Assembly: GCF_014356525.2 (NCBI RefSeq)
Contig: NC_052508.1
Location: 56,891,441 to 56,955,440 of the forward strand
Direction of reading: 5' to 3'
DNA length: 64,000 bases
DNA from: Nilaparvata lugens
Taxonomy: Eukaryota > Arthropoda > Insecta > Hemiptera > Delphacidae
Part shown: positions 49,570 through 62,100 of the stretch, piece after piece
How positions within the stretch are numbered: position 1 is the first letter of the stretch
Layout: every line of letters starts with the position of its first letter
Made by a program: the position numbers and the translations under genes
Notes under the pieces: generated by a model
What the model was told of the DNA's origin: nothing
The model's database searches: none
Seen by the model: only the letters and a program-made list of their open reading frames with translations

Positions 49570-50180
49570 AGCAGCGAATCGACTTTTGTTGTAAGTGATG
49601 GCGAAGGGGTGGGGGGAAGGAGATGTGTGCTAAGGGCGGAGAAGATGATAGCAGCGAACGGGATAAACGCTCGATCGGGCTGCTGCAGTGATGCGGTGAT
49701 GCGATGTTGGGCCGCGGGCCTCAGAATCGGTAATTATGCTAAGTAAGGGAGGTTTGATAGCATCTATCTTGGGCCGGCCAGCACCGACAGTTGTTAGCCA
49801 GATTATGCGCACTAGTTTTTACTATACAATCGCCCCTACATCATCATATTACAGTAAATCTACTGCCGGGGACCTGTTGCCCCTTCCCCCAACCACAACC
49901 CCGACCACGCCCCCCTGCCATCTATCTTCTTCGGACTTATATCACCGTTCGCGCTCCTACTTACCTCCGCTGGAAATTTTTCACTGTGCCGATCCTGATC
50001 CTCTATTGTTGCTGTATCCACTCTCCACTCTTCCTGCACATTTCAGCCATTCATCCCACCTTTTTTATATTTATTTTCGGCAGCCACACTCACACTAGAC
50101 AGCCACAAATAAAAACAAATCACGGAATCTAAGGCCGGCTAACATAGTCAACGAGCTACACCGGTCACTGGAGGGGAGGG
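49565..50180. promoter_or_regulatory. GC/CpG-rich block of unknown role
   Basis: Markedly richer in GC and CpG than the surrounding DNA (for example GCGAACGGGATAAACGCTCG and GGGCCGCGGGCC), followed by a C-rich stretch (49865-49990). Open frames of 93-120 codons occur in several phases without motifs. It could be a promoter-proximal region or an unannotated exon edge. No TATA, Inr or donor is convincing. Confidence 0.2.
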
Positions 50181-50393
50181 GATCTCTCTAGAGACATACT
50201 AATATGCGTTAATGCTTCACAAATGATCGTATATAATAATTCCTCGTCTCATTTATTCCCCACGGATTGGCTACTACTAGCTTTTTCGCTGAATCCAGAT
50301 GAATACTTTCCATTGCATACCTATCAACTATATACTTTAAATAGACTTGATTCTAGTGCTAATGATATTACGAGTCTTTCTATCTACGAAATG

Positions 50394-50510
50394 TAATATT
50401 CTCAAATATCACCAACTTGAAGGAATTATTGCAAAGTTAGGCAAACTGTTGAATATTTGAAGTTAATATCTTCAAATATCACTAGTTGATAAGAATTATT
50501 GCAAAGTAGT
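50394..50510. repeat. 70-bp tandem duplication
   Basis: AATATNNTCAAATATCAC and AGGAATTATTGCAAAGT / AAGAATTATTGCAAAGT recur with a period of about 70. The second copy ends right at the target duplication of the next MITE. Confidence 0.7.
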
Positions 50511-50671
50511 CATAGTGCCGGTTGCACAACAGCCGGTTAAATTTTAAGCGTGATTAATTCCACGAGAGCCAATCAAAGAAGCCGTCTTTTCAAAAACGCC
50601 TTCTCTGATTGGTTCTCGTGAAATTAATCACGGTTAAAATTTAAACAGCTTTTGTTCAACCGGGCCATAGT
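50511..50671. mobile_element. MITE, CCGGTT-ended family, copy 3, with CATAGT flanks
   Basis: Element 50517-50665 starts GCCGGTTGCACAACAGCCGG and ends with the inverse TTTTGTTCAACCGGGC. The inner arms share CACGAGA.CCAATCA.AGAAG and its inverse. CATAGT is directly repeated at 50511-50516 and 50666-50671, a plausible target duplication. This is the best copy of the family in the window. Confidence 0.85.
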
Positions 50672-53037
50672 GTTGAATCGATGAAAGAATGTAACCATTT
50701 CCAATGGTATTGAATTAGATTTCAATTCCGGCACGTTTTTTCGATACGATGCAGAGCCTCTAGTTTGTAGAAACATGTACCAGTATCTCCATTCATATGT
50801 AAACACAGGATTTTCAACTATGATGAATAAGTATAGAAAGATGGATTGCTCATCTAGTCCAGGCAATAAATGTATTGTAGGTGACATGGAATATTTGACT
50901 TCGGAGATCTATGAAAATGGTGTTAGTTCATCAATGGTTAGAATTCTCTTTCATTTTCCATCCACTATAAGATGGCAATTGGTGTGTGAAAAAATTGAAC
51001 ATTCACCCTCCTCATCAACATGTTCATTATGCTATTCGCATATTAATTCATTTATTCAATCATTCAGAATTATAATCTTCTATAATAATACCAAAGGTTA
51101 GTAGAGGCTAAATATTGAGACGCGGCGCGAAGTGACATGACGTTAGTGGGGGTACATGCCCCAAGTCTACAAGATGAACTAATATCAAAAGATACTACTA
51201 CTACTACAGAAATTCTAAATTTGGATTTTTAATGTGATAAATTACAATTTGAAGCGATTTTGGACATTTGTAATGGTGAAGATGACTTTGAAAAAAAATT
51301 CTCTGAAAATTGAAAATTGAGTTTTGCCTTATTTAACCTCTAAATTGTTCCAGCAATCAGATTTCTTACTTAAATATGTCTAATGCTAGTTCGCCTTCAT
51401 GTTGTACATTGGGTAACGCGAAATGGACTAGCAAATGATGGCGGTCAGAAAAAACTTATGTTCTCCTGACCGAAAACTACACAACAACTCAAAGAATTTT
51501 GAAATATATAGTGTATATCTAGGCATTCGAGACTCATGAGCTATATATTTGTTGTGTATCTGCCATACGCTGAATAAGTACTTCAAGGTTTACACATGCT
51601 AGCTTCATATCAATGTGAACATTATAATATGATCGTATGTAATTAACTCATCTAGCAGACTCGTGTCTTGATTGTCACGTCGTGTCTCAATATGCGACTA
51701 GACTTTACACGTGTATTGACTTCGTTATGTAATTGTAATGAAATTAATGTTGAAAAGGAAGGTTCATCCATGGAAAATCTCAGAAAATCAGAATCTCAGA
51801 AAGATGCCATGATTTGAAAGGATCCAATCATTCAGAATGTGAGAAAAAGAAACGATGATTTGAGAGAAGTTGCGATGGAGATGCAAACCGTGAAACTCGG
51901 TACTGTTTATGCACGTGAAGGCGAGATTATTGGCGTCTTTTTTCTTGAATCACGAACAGTTTGTCTGCTTGTCAGGTAGCTGTTACCTCTTTAATCTTGC
52001 TGGAGAGCAACTGCCTTATCAGTTTTGTCGATCTCTCCTCTTTCTCTTTCTGCATGCGCTTATGACGCCGTTCAACTGTCGGCCGATATTTATAATCCCT
52101 GTTCGGCTGCTAAGAAGATTTGCTGCACTGTCAAATTTCAAACAGATTTTTATTATTTCAACAAACTGTCTCTGTTCTCAGTGCGCTGATGTTGTGGGCC
52201 ATGTATTTCTGATTTCAAACGAGAACTTGGTCCAACTTTGAGTGTGATATTGATGGAGACTTATCATTAGAGATTAGTACAATCTATCTCAACAAGTTCA
52301 TTTCTAAACTTATTAACAGAAAATTCATGCAGATAGTAAGATTCCCTAGAAAAAAGTTCAATGGCATCTCTAAGATTTCTCAGACAAAACTGAACTGAAC
52401 AGTTTTAATTAATTATTGTATAAAATTACTTCACCATTAGAGTAGAGATAGATAGATTAGAGAGAGAAAAGAGCTTTTCAATTTTGAATTATGTTGAATG
52501 TCGTGGGATCCTGTTGATGTCCAAATTTATATCAATTGTAATTTTTTGTAACAATAGATTGAGTGTAATAGTTTAAAATGGTTGCAGTATGTGCTCTTGA
52601 GCAAGTCAGAAATAGGGAATACCATCCAAGATGGAGGAGGAAGGTCATAAAGAGGAATTGATCAAAAGCATAAATAATATTGGAGAAGTAGCTCTCACTC
52701 TCTCTGTATTATTATCAAAAAACTGTGTTTCCAATCGTAAAATACAACTAAATCAATACTTGGACTCATGGATAAGTGTATTACCAGTGTATCTCTTTGA
52801 TGGACTGCAGGTTCTGTTTTATAAGAAGATATTTATTGTCTCTCTTCGATGAGATTTGATTGAAAAGTGATATAATTCTCTATCAACCAAGGAAAGTATT
52901 GGGAATAATATCATCTCCATGAACTACTCGATATTACGACATAGTAAAACTATTTCAAGGTTATGTCCATCCATCGCCGATATGAATTTTTCTCATGGTG
53001 TCGATCGAATTTTATCGTATCAATTATCATTCTTTTA
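50672..53037. other. No gene recognised
   Basis: Several open frames of 73-110 codons (50775-51101, 51909-52241, 52631-52852 plus) have no recognisable motifs and no convincing splice boundaries. The region is otherwise AT-rich unique sequence. Confidence 0.3.
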
Positions 53038-53252
53038 GAGAACTGAATCCTCAATATTCGCTATTGAACATCAAGCATAAACTGCTTCAAAGTGATCCTT
53101 TTCTTCCTTGATCATTGAAGAAAGATGTGATTCTCCACCATCATTGTTATTGAGAACTGAATCCTCAATATTCGCTATTGAACATCAAGCATAAACTGCT
53201 TCAGAATGATCCTTTTCTCTCTTGATCATTGAAGAATGATGTGATTCTCCAA
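53038..53252. repeat. 114-bp tandem duplication
   Basis: GAGAACTGAATCCTCAATAT begins at 53038 and 53152. The copies share CATCAAGCATAAACTGCTTC and TTGATCATTGAAGAA and differ at a handful of positions. Confidence 0.85.
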
Positions 53253-56090
53253 GATGTGTGAGATTGTTGAATTTTAGTTTCGACCTTTTGGAATGTCTGT
53301 CAGTAGATTATTTCCTCGCTGAAAGCATAATGGTTAAGATTCATAGAGGCTTGGTAAGGTCCTTGGCAGAGACTATTTGTTAAACTTATTACAGCGCATC
53401 AGTCATCCTGTGGTAACGATGCTGCCTTTTGTCTTCTTTTCTTTTTCTTTCTCCCACAGTTGTCTATTTCCATCGCGGTTTCTAGTCTCTACGCCGTATT
53501 CTATTTGAGATGCGTGACGTATATTCACAAATATTTCACGTTCCAAAACACATGCATCATTTAGTTAATTGAACAATTATTCAAGTTAGCTTGTGACTGA
53601 CAGAGAAACTAATAATTGGGATTGAGAGAACCAGGCTGTTCAGCTCTGTGAAATCACGTAAAACATAAACAGCTCTATATCTATCATCTTTTTCTACTAG
53701 TCGATCCCGACAAACACATACCTAATCGTTGACTTCATCAATCGATAGTGATAGATCGATCGCAACCAATAATTCATCGACGGAGCAGTTTCGCATATAA
53801 ATGAGGTTCTTATACTTGTCCAACATTCCAATAGTTTCTTGAAATTGTCATGCTCGTCTCACAGCTCTAATGCTAATAGTATTCGTTGTACATTATCCAT
53901 AGTATGTGTGTTTGTGATATGTGATTTCTATCTAATCAAAATAGTTTATTTTCACGAGTTTTAGCAAATTGGGTCAGTTGAATTTATCAATGTTTCATCA
54001 CTACACCCCGTTTCAATTGTTTTGCGATTTTCTGTTATACGTAACTTTCATATTAATTATTACTCTTAATTGAACATAAACTCATTCATCACAGTATTTC
54101 AAGACTCCAAGATTCATTGTAGATTTCACATCAGTAGATATTATCTTCTAGTTTTTTGTGGGTGTAATTTAGTTTGTTGCAACTTGCCTCTTGTAGCTTT
54201 TTCAGTCGATTCAGCTTCAATCCCTAATCCAACCAGCATAGTTTTTTCATTTTCATAATTTCTCAACTTACTTATGAATTTCATTTTTTACCAATAATTA
54301 ATTTTAGTAGCCCCATAGAGAGGAGCTAGTAAGTTCTTCCTACTTGGTCTAATTGGTATTTTTATTCCAGTATTGTTCTAGCATTGAAACAGAAATAGTC
54401 AATGCTTCTCCGTAGTTGCATGCTAGTAATAGTAACTAGTTACTTTTATGGAATACATTTCAACTTTCACATTCAATCAAACGAGTCAAAGATAAAACAC
54501 TATATGCATGATCTCACTATATCCACTATAATTTTTATTAAAGTTCGCACTATAATTTTATTGAACTCACTTTTCAAATGAATTCAATAATTTGAATATA
54601 ATAATCATAGTTATGATTTTCAACTATGACTATGATAACTATGATCAGGTCGGTCATCTTAGCCCACTCATCTTGAGTAAGATTTTCCAAGGATTTCTAA
54701 GCTGGATAGAGACAGATGAGATTACTGAGGGTTTTCTAGGGAACTAGCCTGACTGTAGGTTGGTGACTTTAACGATGGGTTTGACATGAACAGTGAGGAG
54801 ATTTGTAAAGAGTTACCGTGGGCTAGGGCGGATTGCGTGGATGCCCTTGCTCGAATCCCTGGATGCTGAGACCCTGCTAGGGAGGGGCCGCCCAGCGAAT
54901 AGCTGAGAATAAATTCTCTTTCGATTCTCGACTGACAGAATAATGAGCGATAAAGAGTGAGAACACTGCATAAATTTTAACAGCTAAAATTTCCAGACAT
55001 GCACGGAGAGCCTGCAAGCTGTTACAAAATCGTGGAAAACATTTCCTTCAACATCACTCCTAGTTGTAAAACAACATGATTCGCGCGAGTCTGATCTACA
55101 GAATGGGTTTGCAGAATTTATTGGCATAAATGTAAAATATGAACTTTTATGCAGTATTTCATCAAAGTTATGGAACAAATAATAGCCTTTCAATGGTGGA
55201 ATTTGAAGCACAAAGGGCGTATAAGAAACGTTCAGATGTGAACAATAACAAATACATTCTGCATGAAATCTGGATTTTTTCTTAGCCTACTTATAGGCTA
55301 ATATTCAAAATAATATCAGCTCTAACTAATTGGTTTGGATCAAACCTTGATTATTGTCAACCTTAAATATTAGGATCAACCCCAATTAGGACCAACCCAA
55401 AAGCTCAATTAACGTCATCCTTGTATATTTGGTGTATGAACTGCATATCTGCTCACAATATAATATGCAAACTCTATAATTTAATTGTTATAGATTTAAT
55501 GTTCTGGGATACCTGGTAAACGTTCTCCCTACTTTCCAATTGGATTCATTTCTATCGGGAAAATCGTATTTATTTATTTTTACAAGCAACGGTTGGGATA
55601 AAAGTCAGGTGAACTTCTAGGCTTTATACACATAATACATATGTTTTACAGTTCTTGTAAAGTAAACTCAAGATCACAAATTATATATTATCATACTGAC
55701 ATCATCAAGAAATATATCAAGGAATCACAATGATTTGTGAGATAACCATCTTCTACCATGACTCTCTCAACCATTTTCCATCCTTTCAATTAATTCTTTT
55801 GGCTTTTATTAGCAGAGTAGCAGAGGGATTCATCTGGAAGTTCTGTTCAGGTTCGCCATATCACACAATGTCACTTTCTAAAAAAAAACAAGCTTATAAG
55901 TTATACATTGGGTTTAAGTTCTATCAAAACACAATTTCCACTCCCACCACTACCTCCTAGTTTTTGAACATCCAAAATCGATGAACACAAAATAACATTG
56001 AAAAATTACATTTCAACGATCACTTTGAAGCTTAAAATTGTACATTACAGATTTCTTCATGACAGATGACTACCAATTAATGACTTGAGC
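53253..56090. other. 2.8 kb without a recognisable gene
   Basis: Short open frames only. 54600-54650 has an interrupted palindrome of CATAGTTATGA/ACTATGATAACTATG. 54830-54900 is GC-richer with GCTCGAATCCCTGG, faintly B-box-like. Nothing else is supportable. Confidence 0.35.
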
Positions 56091-56213
56091 CCGGTTGCAC
56101 AGAAGCCTTTTAAATTTTAATCATGATTAAAATCTAAAAGAACCAATCACAGAAGAAAGTTTCTCCGATTGGTCCTCGTGGCATCAGGATTGATAGACTT
56201 TTGTTGAACCGGG
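56091..56213. mobile_element. MITE, CCGGTT-ended family, copy 4
   Basis: Starts GCCCGGTTGCACAGAAGCC and ends GACTTTTGTTGAACCGGGT. The inner AGAACCAATCACAGAAG is inverted as TTCTCCGATTGGTCCTCG. Its right end is continuous with, and apparently the seed of, the following 88-bp tandem array. Confidence 0.7.
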
Positions 56214-56214
56214 T

Positions 56215-56790
56215 GATAATATTCTCAGTTTTCGAGTCTGAAGTGAGGTATTCTCAGATAATGGAATCAGAGAGAAGTTAATAGACTTTTGTGCAACTGG
56301 ATGATAATATGCTCAGTTTCCAAGTCTAAGTTCGGTTCTTCTTGGATAATCTAATCAGATAAAAGTTAATAGACTGCTGTTGAACCGGATGATAATATGC
56401 TCAGTTTTCGAGTCTGAATTGGGGTCTTCTTAGATAATGGAATCAGAGAAAAGTTAATAGACTTTTGTGCAACCGGATGATAATATGCTCAGTTTTCGAG
56501 TCTGAATTGGGGTCTTCTTAGATAATGGAATCAGAGAGAAGTTAATAGACTTTTCTGCAACCGGATGTTAATATGCCCTGTTTTTGAGTCTGAGTTTGGA
56601 TCTTATTGGAGATTGCAATCAGAGAAACGTTAATAGACATTTGTGCAACCGGATGTTAATATGCCCTGTTTTTGAGTCTGAATTTGGATCTTATTGGAGA
56701 TTGTAATCAGAGAAAAGTTAATAGACTTTTGTGCAACCGGATGATAATATGCTCAATTTTCGAGTCTGAATTCGGGTCTCCTTGGGTACC
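56215..56790. repeat. 88-bp tandem array derived from a MITE end
   Basis: Units start at 56215, 56302, 56391, 56479, 56567, 56655 and 56743 (periods 87-89; the last is partial). Each holds GATAATATGCTCAGTTTTCG, GAGTCTGAATT, GGAATCAGAGA and ends TTAATAGACTTTTGTGCAAC plus CGGAT. That ending is the MITE's terminal sequence, so a MITE end plus flank was amplified into a small satellite. Confidence 0.9.
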
Positions 56791-57843
56791 GCAATCACTC
56801 CGTTTCAGAACCAACGATGAAATTCATGTACATTGTGGGCAATCCTACTCAGTTTCATGGAGTGAGCCTGAGCATCTCCGTTGGTGACCAGGCCACAGCA
56901 CAATACACACCAACACAAAGCGGCCGCCTCTCGTCTTTTTTAGGAGCAGCTGGATGAGGGGCTAAGCTACTAATTTAATGCACGTTTTGTTAACATCACC
57001 AGCTCGTTACTTTCTTCAGTCAGTATCGTATTACGCAACATTGCTCTTCGATCAGAAAAGACAGGTCGCCGAGCTACCAAACCTCATCCTTTGACCCCTG
57101 TCCCCCTCTCCGCCCTAAACCACCCCCCTACCGCAACCGGCGAGCCTGTTACCCGTCTGTTACACTCCGACCCATAGATATCCTATTACTCGGACATTGT
57201 TGAACCCGGATTACCCTCTTCTGTTCTCTGTTCAATGTTTTTTGCACTCCGATGTTCAATGTTTTTGAACACTGTATTAGGTGAGATGAAGTGATACTTT
57301 ATCCATAACGAAAACATTAGAATATTGTCTAACAATATCAGGAATCTGAATTCAAGAAAACACTAGAATATCGTATAATTCTATAGATTCACGAATCTAA
57401 GTTCCTGATATTATTAGATATACAGTGTTAATGATATGAAGTGTTACAATATTCCACTTGCATTTATTCCACTTGCATCAATATACATATAATACATTAT
57501 TTTTTGGTTGTACAATGTTAATTAATAATATAATATATTTGTATTTTTGAGAAGATATATTTTATGTTCATTTGGTCATAATACAAAATTCCCTTCAAAT
57601 TTTAAAATTTACAGTTTATTATTTATAAACAAATAGGTAAAATGCTAGTTATGTATTATATACTCTTTATTCATTTATTTTTAAATGTTTTGTAATAATA
57701 TCGTATAATGCATAAATATATACTATGTACTATATATTCATATTGTATTGCATTTTGAGCAAGTGAAATAAAATTTATTCTATTCTTCTATTCTATTCTA
57801 CTCTTAATAATGAAAACAGTAGAATATTTTTTTTTTTTAAATA
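56791..57843. other. No gene recognised; CpG-containing then very AT-rich
   Basis: 56900-57190 is GC-richer (AAGCGGCCGCCTCTCGTC and a C-rich run at 57095-57130). 57290-57840 is very AT-rich with ATTCTATTCTA repeats. No open frame with a motif. Confidence 0.35.
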
Positions 57844-58517
57844 TCCTATTATTTTAAGAGAGCAATTTCTGTATATCTGTTTATATTTTTATATTTGGTT
57901 ATTTATATTTATTTATATCTGGTTATTTATGTCCAACGGATCTCGAAAAAGGCTCTAACGATATTTTCACGAAATTTGGAACATAGTAGGTTTATGATAT
58001 AAAAATTCGATTGCACTAGGACATGAAAAGGATAACAATTATTAATACTTGGAAAAACAGATGATGATTTCGTCGTCTGTCGAAACAGAAGATGAGTGTG
58101 TGGGAGAGGAACAGAATTATTTCCAGCAAATTTTAATCGACTTGATCAAAATAATCTGATTTGTTGACATGACATGATAATCATTTTAAACTGGAGTATA
58201 TCATAATTTTTAAAGTTAATCATTATTTGACAATTTTAAGTGATTAGTGAGTGCTATTTTGTTATTCAATTTGGTTTGTAAATAATCTAAATTAAAACTT
58301 TTTTGTTTTTAAATGTTTGGACTGAAAATTGAACCTGAATTCAAGTGTATTGAACATAACCTACTTTCTGGACTATTTATAGTGTATAAATCAAGATTCG
58401 GGGAAGAAAGAGTTTTGGGCTGTGCCTGTTAGTCCTTGCCCAATCATTTTAAAGAATTGTGTTCTGTTTATCAATAGTTTATAAATAAATAAAGAGCGAA
58501 GGTCGGTGCCCCGATAT
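57844..58517 (+). mobile_element. Helitron-like element, family H1 copy 4
   Basis: Starts TCCTATTATTTTAAGAGAGC after an A and carries the CTGGTTATTTAT block and GGATCTCGAAAAAGGCTCTA. It ends AGAGCGAAGGTCGGTGCCCCGATAT followed by T. The 3' hairpin is weakened by two changes. It contains the same interior cargo as copy 3, including a full stem-loop module. Confidence 0.6.
58330..58495 (+). repeat. Stem-loop retroposon module carried inside H1
   Basis: CATAACCTACTTTCTGGACT, GGGGAAGAAAGAGTTTTGGG, GCCTGTTAGTCCTTGCCC and an AATAAATAAA tail. Close match to 14210-14340. Confidence 0.7.
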
Positions 58518-60187
58518 TCTAATTTAAATTTGTAATACTATTAGACAATATTCTAGTGTTTTCATTATTCTTCAACACTGTTGAACTGTTCTTCAGTTGC
58601 TGATCCACTGGAAGTAGGCAGAAGTAGGCACATTTGTTTCTGCCTTCAAGTGCTCTTCAAATTCAATGGGAGCAAGCGGAACACTGATTATTCCCTACAA
58701 GTTGACTATAACTTATTCGTATGACAGTGCAGAGTCTTCATATCAGTGTATGCCTTCTATACTAGAAGACGGCACATTGGATTTCGTCAAACTATCTCCA
58801 AATGAATGGAAACACTCATTATTTTCAACAAGTTGACAAAATTGGTATTTTCATTCATTCGCTAAAGTCAGAACAATGTTGATTTTAATGTTGGTAAGCT
58901 TGGGAATCTGCTCAAATTAAAACAATAAAAGTTATGATTTAGATATACTGTGAAATATTTTCCATCCAGTAGATAAGTCGAAGCAATAGCTAGACCGGAA
59001 AGTTACTCCAATTGAAACAACAAATCTTTGGGATAACAAAGGGGGTTTTCAGGGAACAGGGAAGATTGTTTAGTTTTTTTATAAGAAGTCTTTTCTGTTC
59101 ATTCTCTGTTATAGTCGTTATAGTTTTTTATCTGAAGTATCATGGTCATTAATGGGTTCCAATTATTTTGTAAACTTTGACGTTTATAGTTTTTTGAATG
59201 AGAGAAGTAACTATCAATTTCATCCTCATTAAATCTAATAGGTCTACTCTCGAAGAAAATGAATTCTCTTAGAAAAGGCTATGTTGAGATTCACTTACAA
59301 TTGTTTTTACTTACTTAATTGTTAGCATTGATTGAGAGGGAAGTCATTCATAGAGATTGCTTTATTACAGTTTAAAGTGAATCTCGATATAGATTATACT
59401 TCGTGTCTACAATAGATTCTTCTCCGTATATTGCGGGCAGAAATCACAAAAGCTGTTGGTTTCCTAGAAGTTTGAAATGTTTGCATTCGGAAAATTGGTT
59501 GAAATTGGACTGGGTGGCAACACTGTTCAATCAGAAACAATTTCATTCTCACGAAAGCATGCAACCGGTTATCGACCCATCAATAAATTGGTCGGTCTTT
59601 CCTGTGAAAAATAAACGAAATATACAACAAGACATGGAATGAAACGCAAACAGTGATATAGAATCACCTTGAATAAAAAGAAACCCTTTTTCTGTTGTTT
59701 GAGACTCATGCTAATTTTTCTCCATTACTGCTCGGAAAAACTATCAGTTACAATGGAACCTCAAGTTATATTCATTCAAACTACAGTCTCACTCCATAAT
59801 ACAGGTACATCTTGCTCATTCAGGTTCATTTTTCCACTCTTACTCTTTGATATACTCTTCGCACTGTGCTTGAATAAACAAATATTTCAAATTACATACG
59901 AACTAAGGAACTACGACTAAAAAGAGAACGATTAAAATCAAAGTTTTCACTTAAACCTACCTCATTGCATTCAAGAACTTTTATATTAATAATTATTAAC
60001 TATTCATTTATCTGTAACTTTTATATTATTCTTCATGATAGTTTGAGAACTGAGTTTTGATTGTAAAGTGGGTCTATTCTCAATTCCTCACCAATCATCC
60101 AATAATCTATTCTTGTTTGAATATAATCTTAATTATAATTATTGGGGTATCCCAGTTATTGAAGAGACGCTGTCTATATTAATCGTA
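58518..60187. other. No gene recognised
   Basis: AT-rich, with short open frames at 59403-59642 and 59669-59920 lacking motifs. Confidence 0.35.
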
Positions 60188-60800
60188 TAACATTTGAAAT
60201 TGTGATTTCCATCAATACTTATGTCCATGTTCAAAGTTATGTATCCAATAGCTAGTGTGAGTTTCCAGTCTGCAACCGGCCCTAAATGAATTAATAATGG
60301 ATCAATGAAAAGTCGAGTTTTGTAGCCTTTTCCGTCTGTAGTAGTGATTCAATTCTATCAAGTTTGAATTGTATTGTGCTATAACATTTGAAATTGTGAT
60401 CTCCATCAATACTTATGTCCATGTTTCAAGTTATGTATTCAATAGCTAGTGTGAGTTCATATCGCAACTCTGCACCCGGCCCTTAATAAATTAATGATGA
60501 AAGATCAATGAAAAGTCGAGTTGTGTATAGTGCGGTCCACGTTATAATGGCAGTATTTGATTAATTTTGATGTTGCAAACATTGTCTATCATTCCACAAA
60601 ATAGGTGGTACTATCCTTTTTTAGCTGCATAAAGATGCCAAATATGTTTTTGACAATATGGAAATATAGTTAATTAAGGCAGAGAACAGGCAACGCTGCT
60701 CTTCTATCTTTATCCACTGCCATTATAACGTGGACCAGCAATTTTCGCCTGTAGTTGTGATTGAATTCTATCAAGTTTGAGTTGTATGGTGTTATAACTT
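60188..60800. repeat. 194-bp tandem duplication, second copy split by a MITE
   Basis: TAACATTTGAAATTGTGAT starts at 60188 and 60382. The units share CATCAATACTTATGTCCATG, CAATAGCTAGTGTGAGTT and GATCAATGAAAAGTCGAGTT. In unit 2 this is interrupted at a TA by the MITE 60528-60740, after which GCCTGTAGT..TGATTNAATTC resumes. Confidence 0.85.
60528..60740. mobile_element. MITE with TAGTG.GGTCCACGTTA termini, copy 2
   Basis: The left end TAGTGCGGTCCACGTTATAA is inverted at the right as CATTATAACGTGGACCAGCA. It sits at a TA dinucleotide that is uninterrupted in the first unit of the host tandem duplication (TTTTGTAGCC). Shorter than copy 1 (32333-32710), with a different interior. Confidence 0.85.
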
Positions 60801-61724
60801 CATTAAGTGTAAGTGTAGATCTAATTGTTAGCATCTACTTCTTTACTCTAGATTATTTTTGCCAAAAGTGGTATCAAAGAGTGCAATCTTTGGACGTCTC
60901 CCACACCGGCTGGTTAGCTGCTATATTGGTGTTGGGGTGTTGGCGCAGATTGTTGATTGAATGGACAGGTACTCATCTTTTTATCGATGTTGGATCCATC
61001 CATTCATTCATGGGCCAACCGAGTTACTACCGAGTTCGATTACAAACTCAGTTAGATTGGCTTCCATTCGATCCTAACGAGTAACAGTATGAGCGGCCAT
61101 TCCCCTAATTGAATTCTCGCTCCTCTCACATGCTGATCACGTTCATATTATAACGTGTTCCCTACTAATTGCAACCTATTTTCCGCAGCCTCCTGCAGCC
61201 TATATTTATCGCGAACAAAAACGACGAATTAATGTGGGATTTGACTGGTTATTTAAACACTGATTAGAAATTACGCTCCACTATACCAATAGCTGGCTGC
61301 TCTATTGTGAAGGTGTGATCACTGCCACTCACTTCTAAATACGAATCACCTCATCAAATTTTATTAGAGTCGACGGTTTGGATTTCATTGAAACTTCGTA
61401 TCGAACTTCTTTTCAATTCATCTACCTCCTTCTCCTAGAAGTGACTTGAAGAAATCCAATAACATCTCTAGTTAAACCTTGAAAGATTCCTGTAGTCATG
61501 TGTTTGAATAATAGTTTTCCAAATTTAATTGATTTCCAAATAATTGTTTCCTACGGATTTTGTAGATGTAATGCCTAGTGAGATCGGACTACCCAATAAT
61601 CACTTTCAGAGAAAACTTATTGATTGTTTTATTCTATGTCACAGTGTTCTATTCTGTATAATATAACTGCTTTAGTTTGCTCACTGATGTGCTTGATACA
61701 AGTATTCTCTAGATCGGAATCTAT
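60801..61724. other. No gene recognised
   Basis: The open frame at 60761-61084 begins inside the tandem repeat and has no motif. The remainder is unremarkable. Confidence 0.35.
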
Positions 61725-62100
61725 TGATTTTTATTGATTCATACAATAAGTAGATCATAAAAATGATAGGGAGAGAAAAAATAAGGTAGTCTAAAGCCGC
61801 GTTTCCACCAAAGTTATTAACAAAATGTTAATAACTTAATCCTTATCGATTCTATTAGATTGAACTTGACAAACACTTGATCAACATGTGTATGATAAGT
61901 TTTGTTCAATCCAATAGAATCTATAGTCTAAGGATTAAGTTATCAACATCTTGTTAATAACTTTGGTGTAAACGCAGCTTAACCTTGTGCTATTCCTCTC
62001 CCAAATTTAGATAAGGTTACACATAGTCCGAAATAGGTTAAGTCTTGTAGTTGTTCACTTCACAAAATTTTCAGTCCTCAATTATTTTCACAAAGTAGTT
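61725..62100 (-). repeat. Stem-loop retroposon module, variant subfamily, split by MITE
   Basis: Reverse-oriented counterpart of 1150-1345: CATACAATAAGTAGATCATAA and GGGAGAGAAAAAATAAGGTA on one side of the MITE, and CCTTGTGCTATTCCTCTCCC plus AACTACAAGACTT (minus sense) on the other. The MITE lies in the loop. Confidence 0.8.
61795..61979. mobile_element. Long-hairpin MITE with TAA target duplication
   Basis: The arms begin AGCCGCGTTTCCACCAAAG and share GTTATTAACAAAATGTTAATAACTTAATCCTTA, with inner TTCTATTAGATTGAAC also found in the MITE at 18181. TAA flanks both sides (61792-61794 and 61980-61982). 185 bp, PIF/Harbinger-like, non-coding. Confidence 0.9.

Noticed and set aside
60761..61084. 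107-codon frame as a gene
   Set aside because: It starts inside a tandem repeat and has no recognisable domain or exon boundaries.
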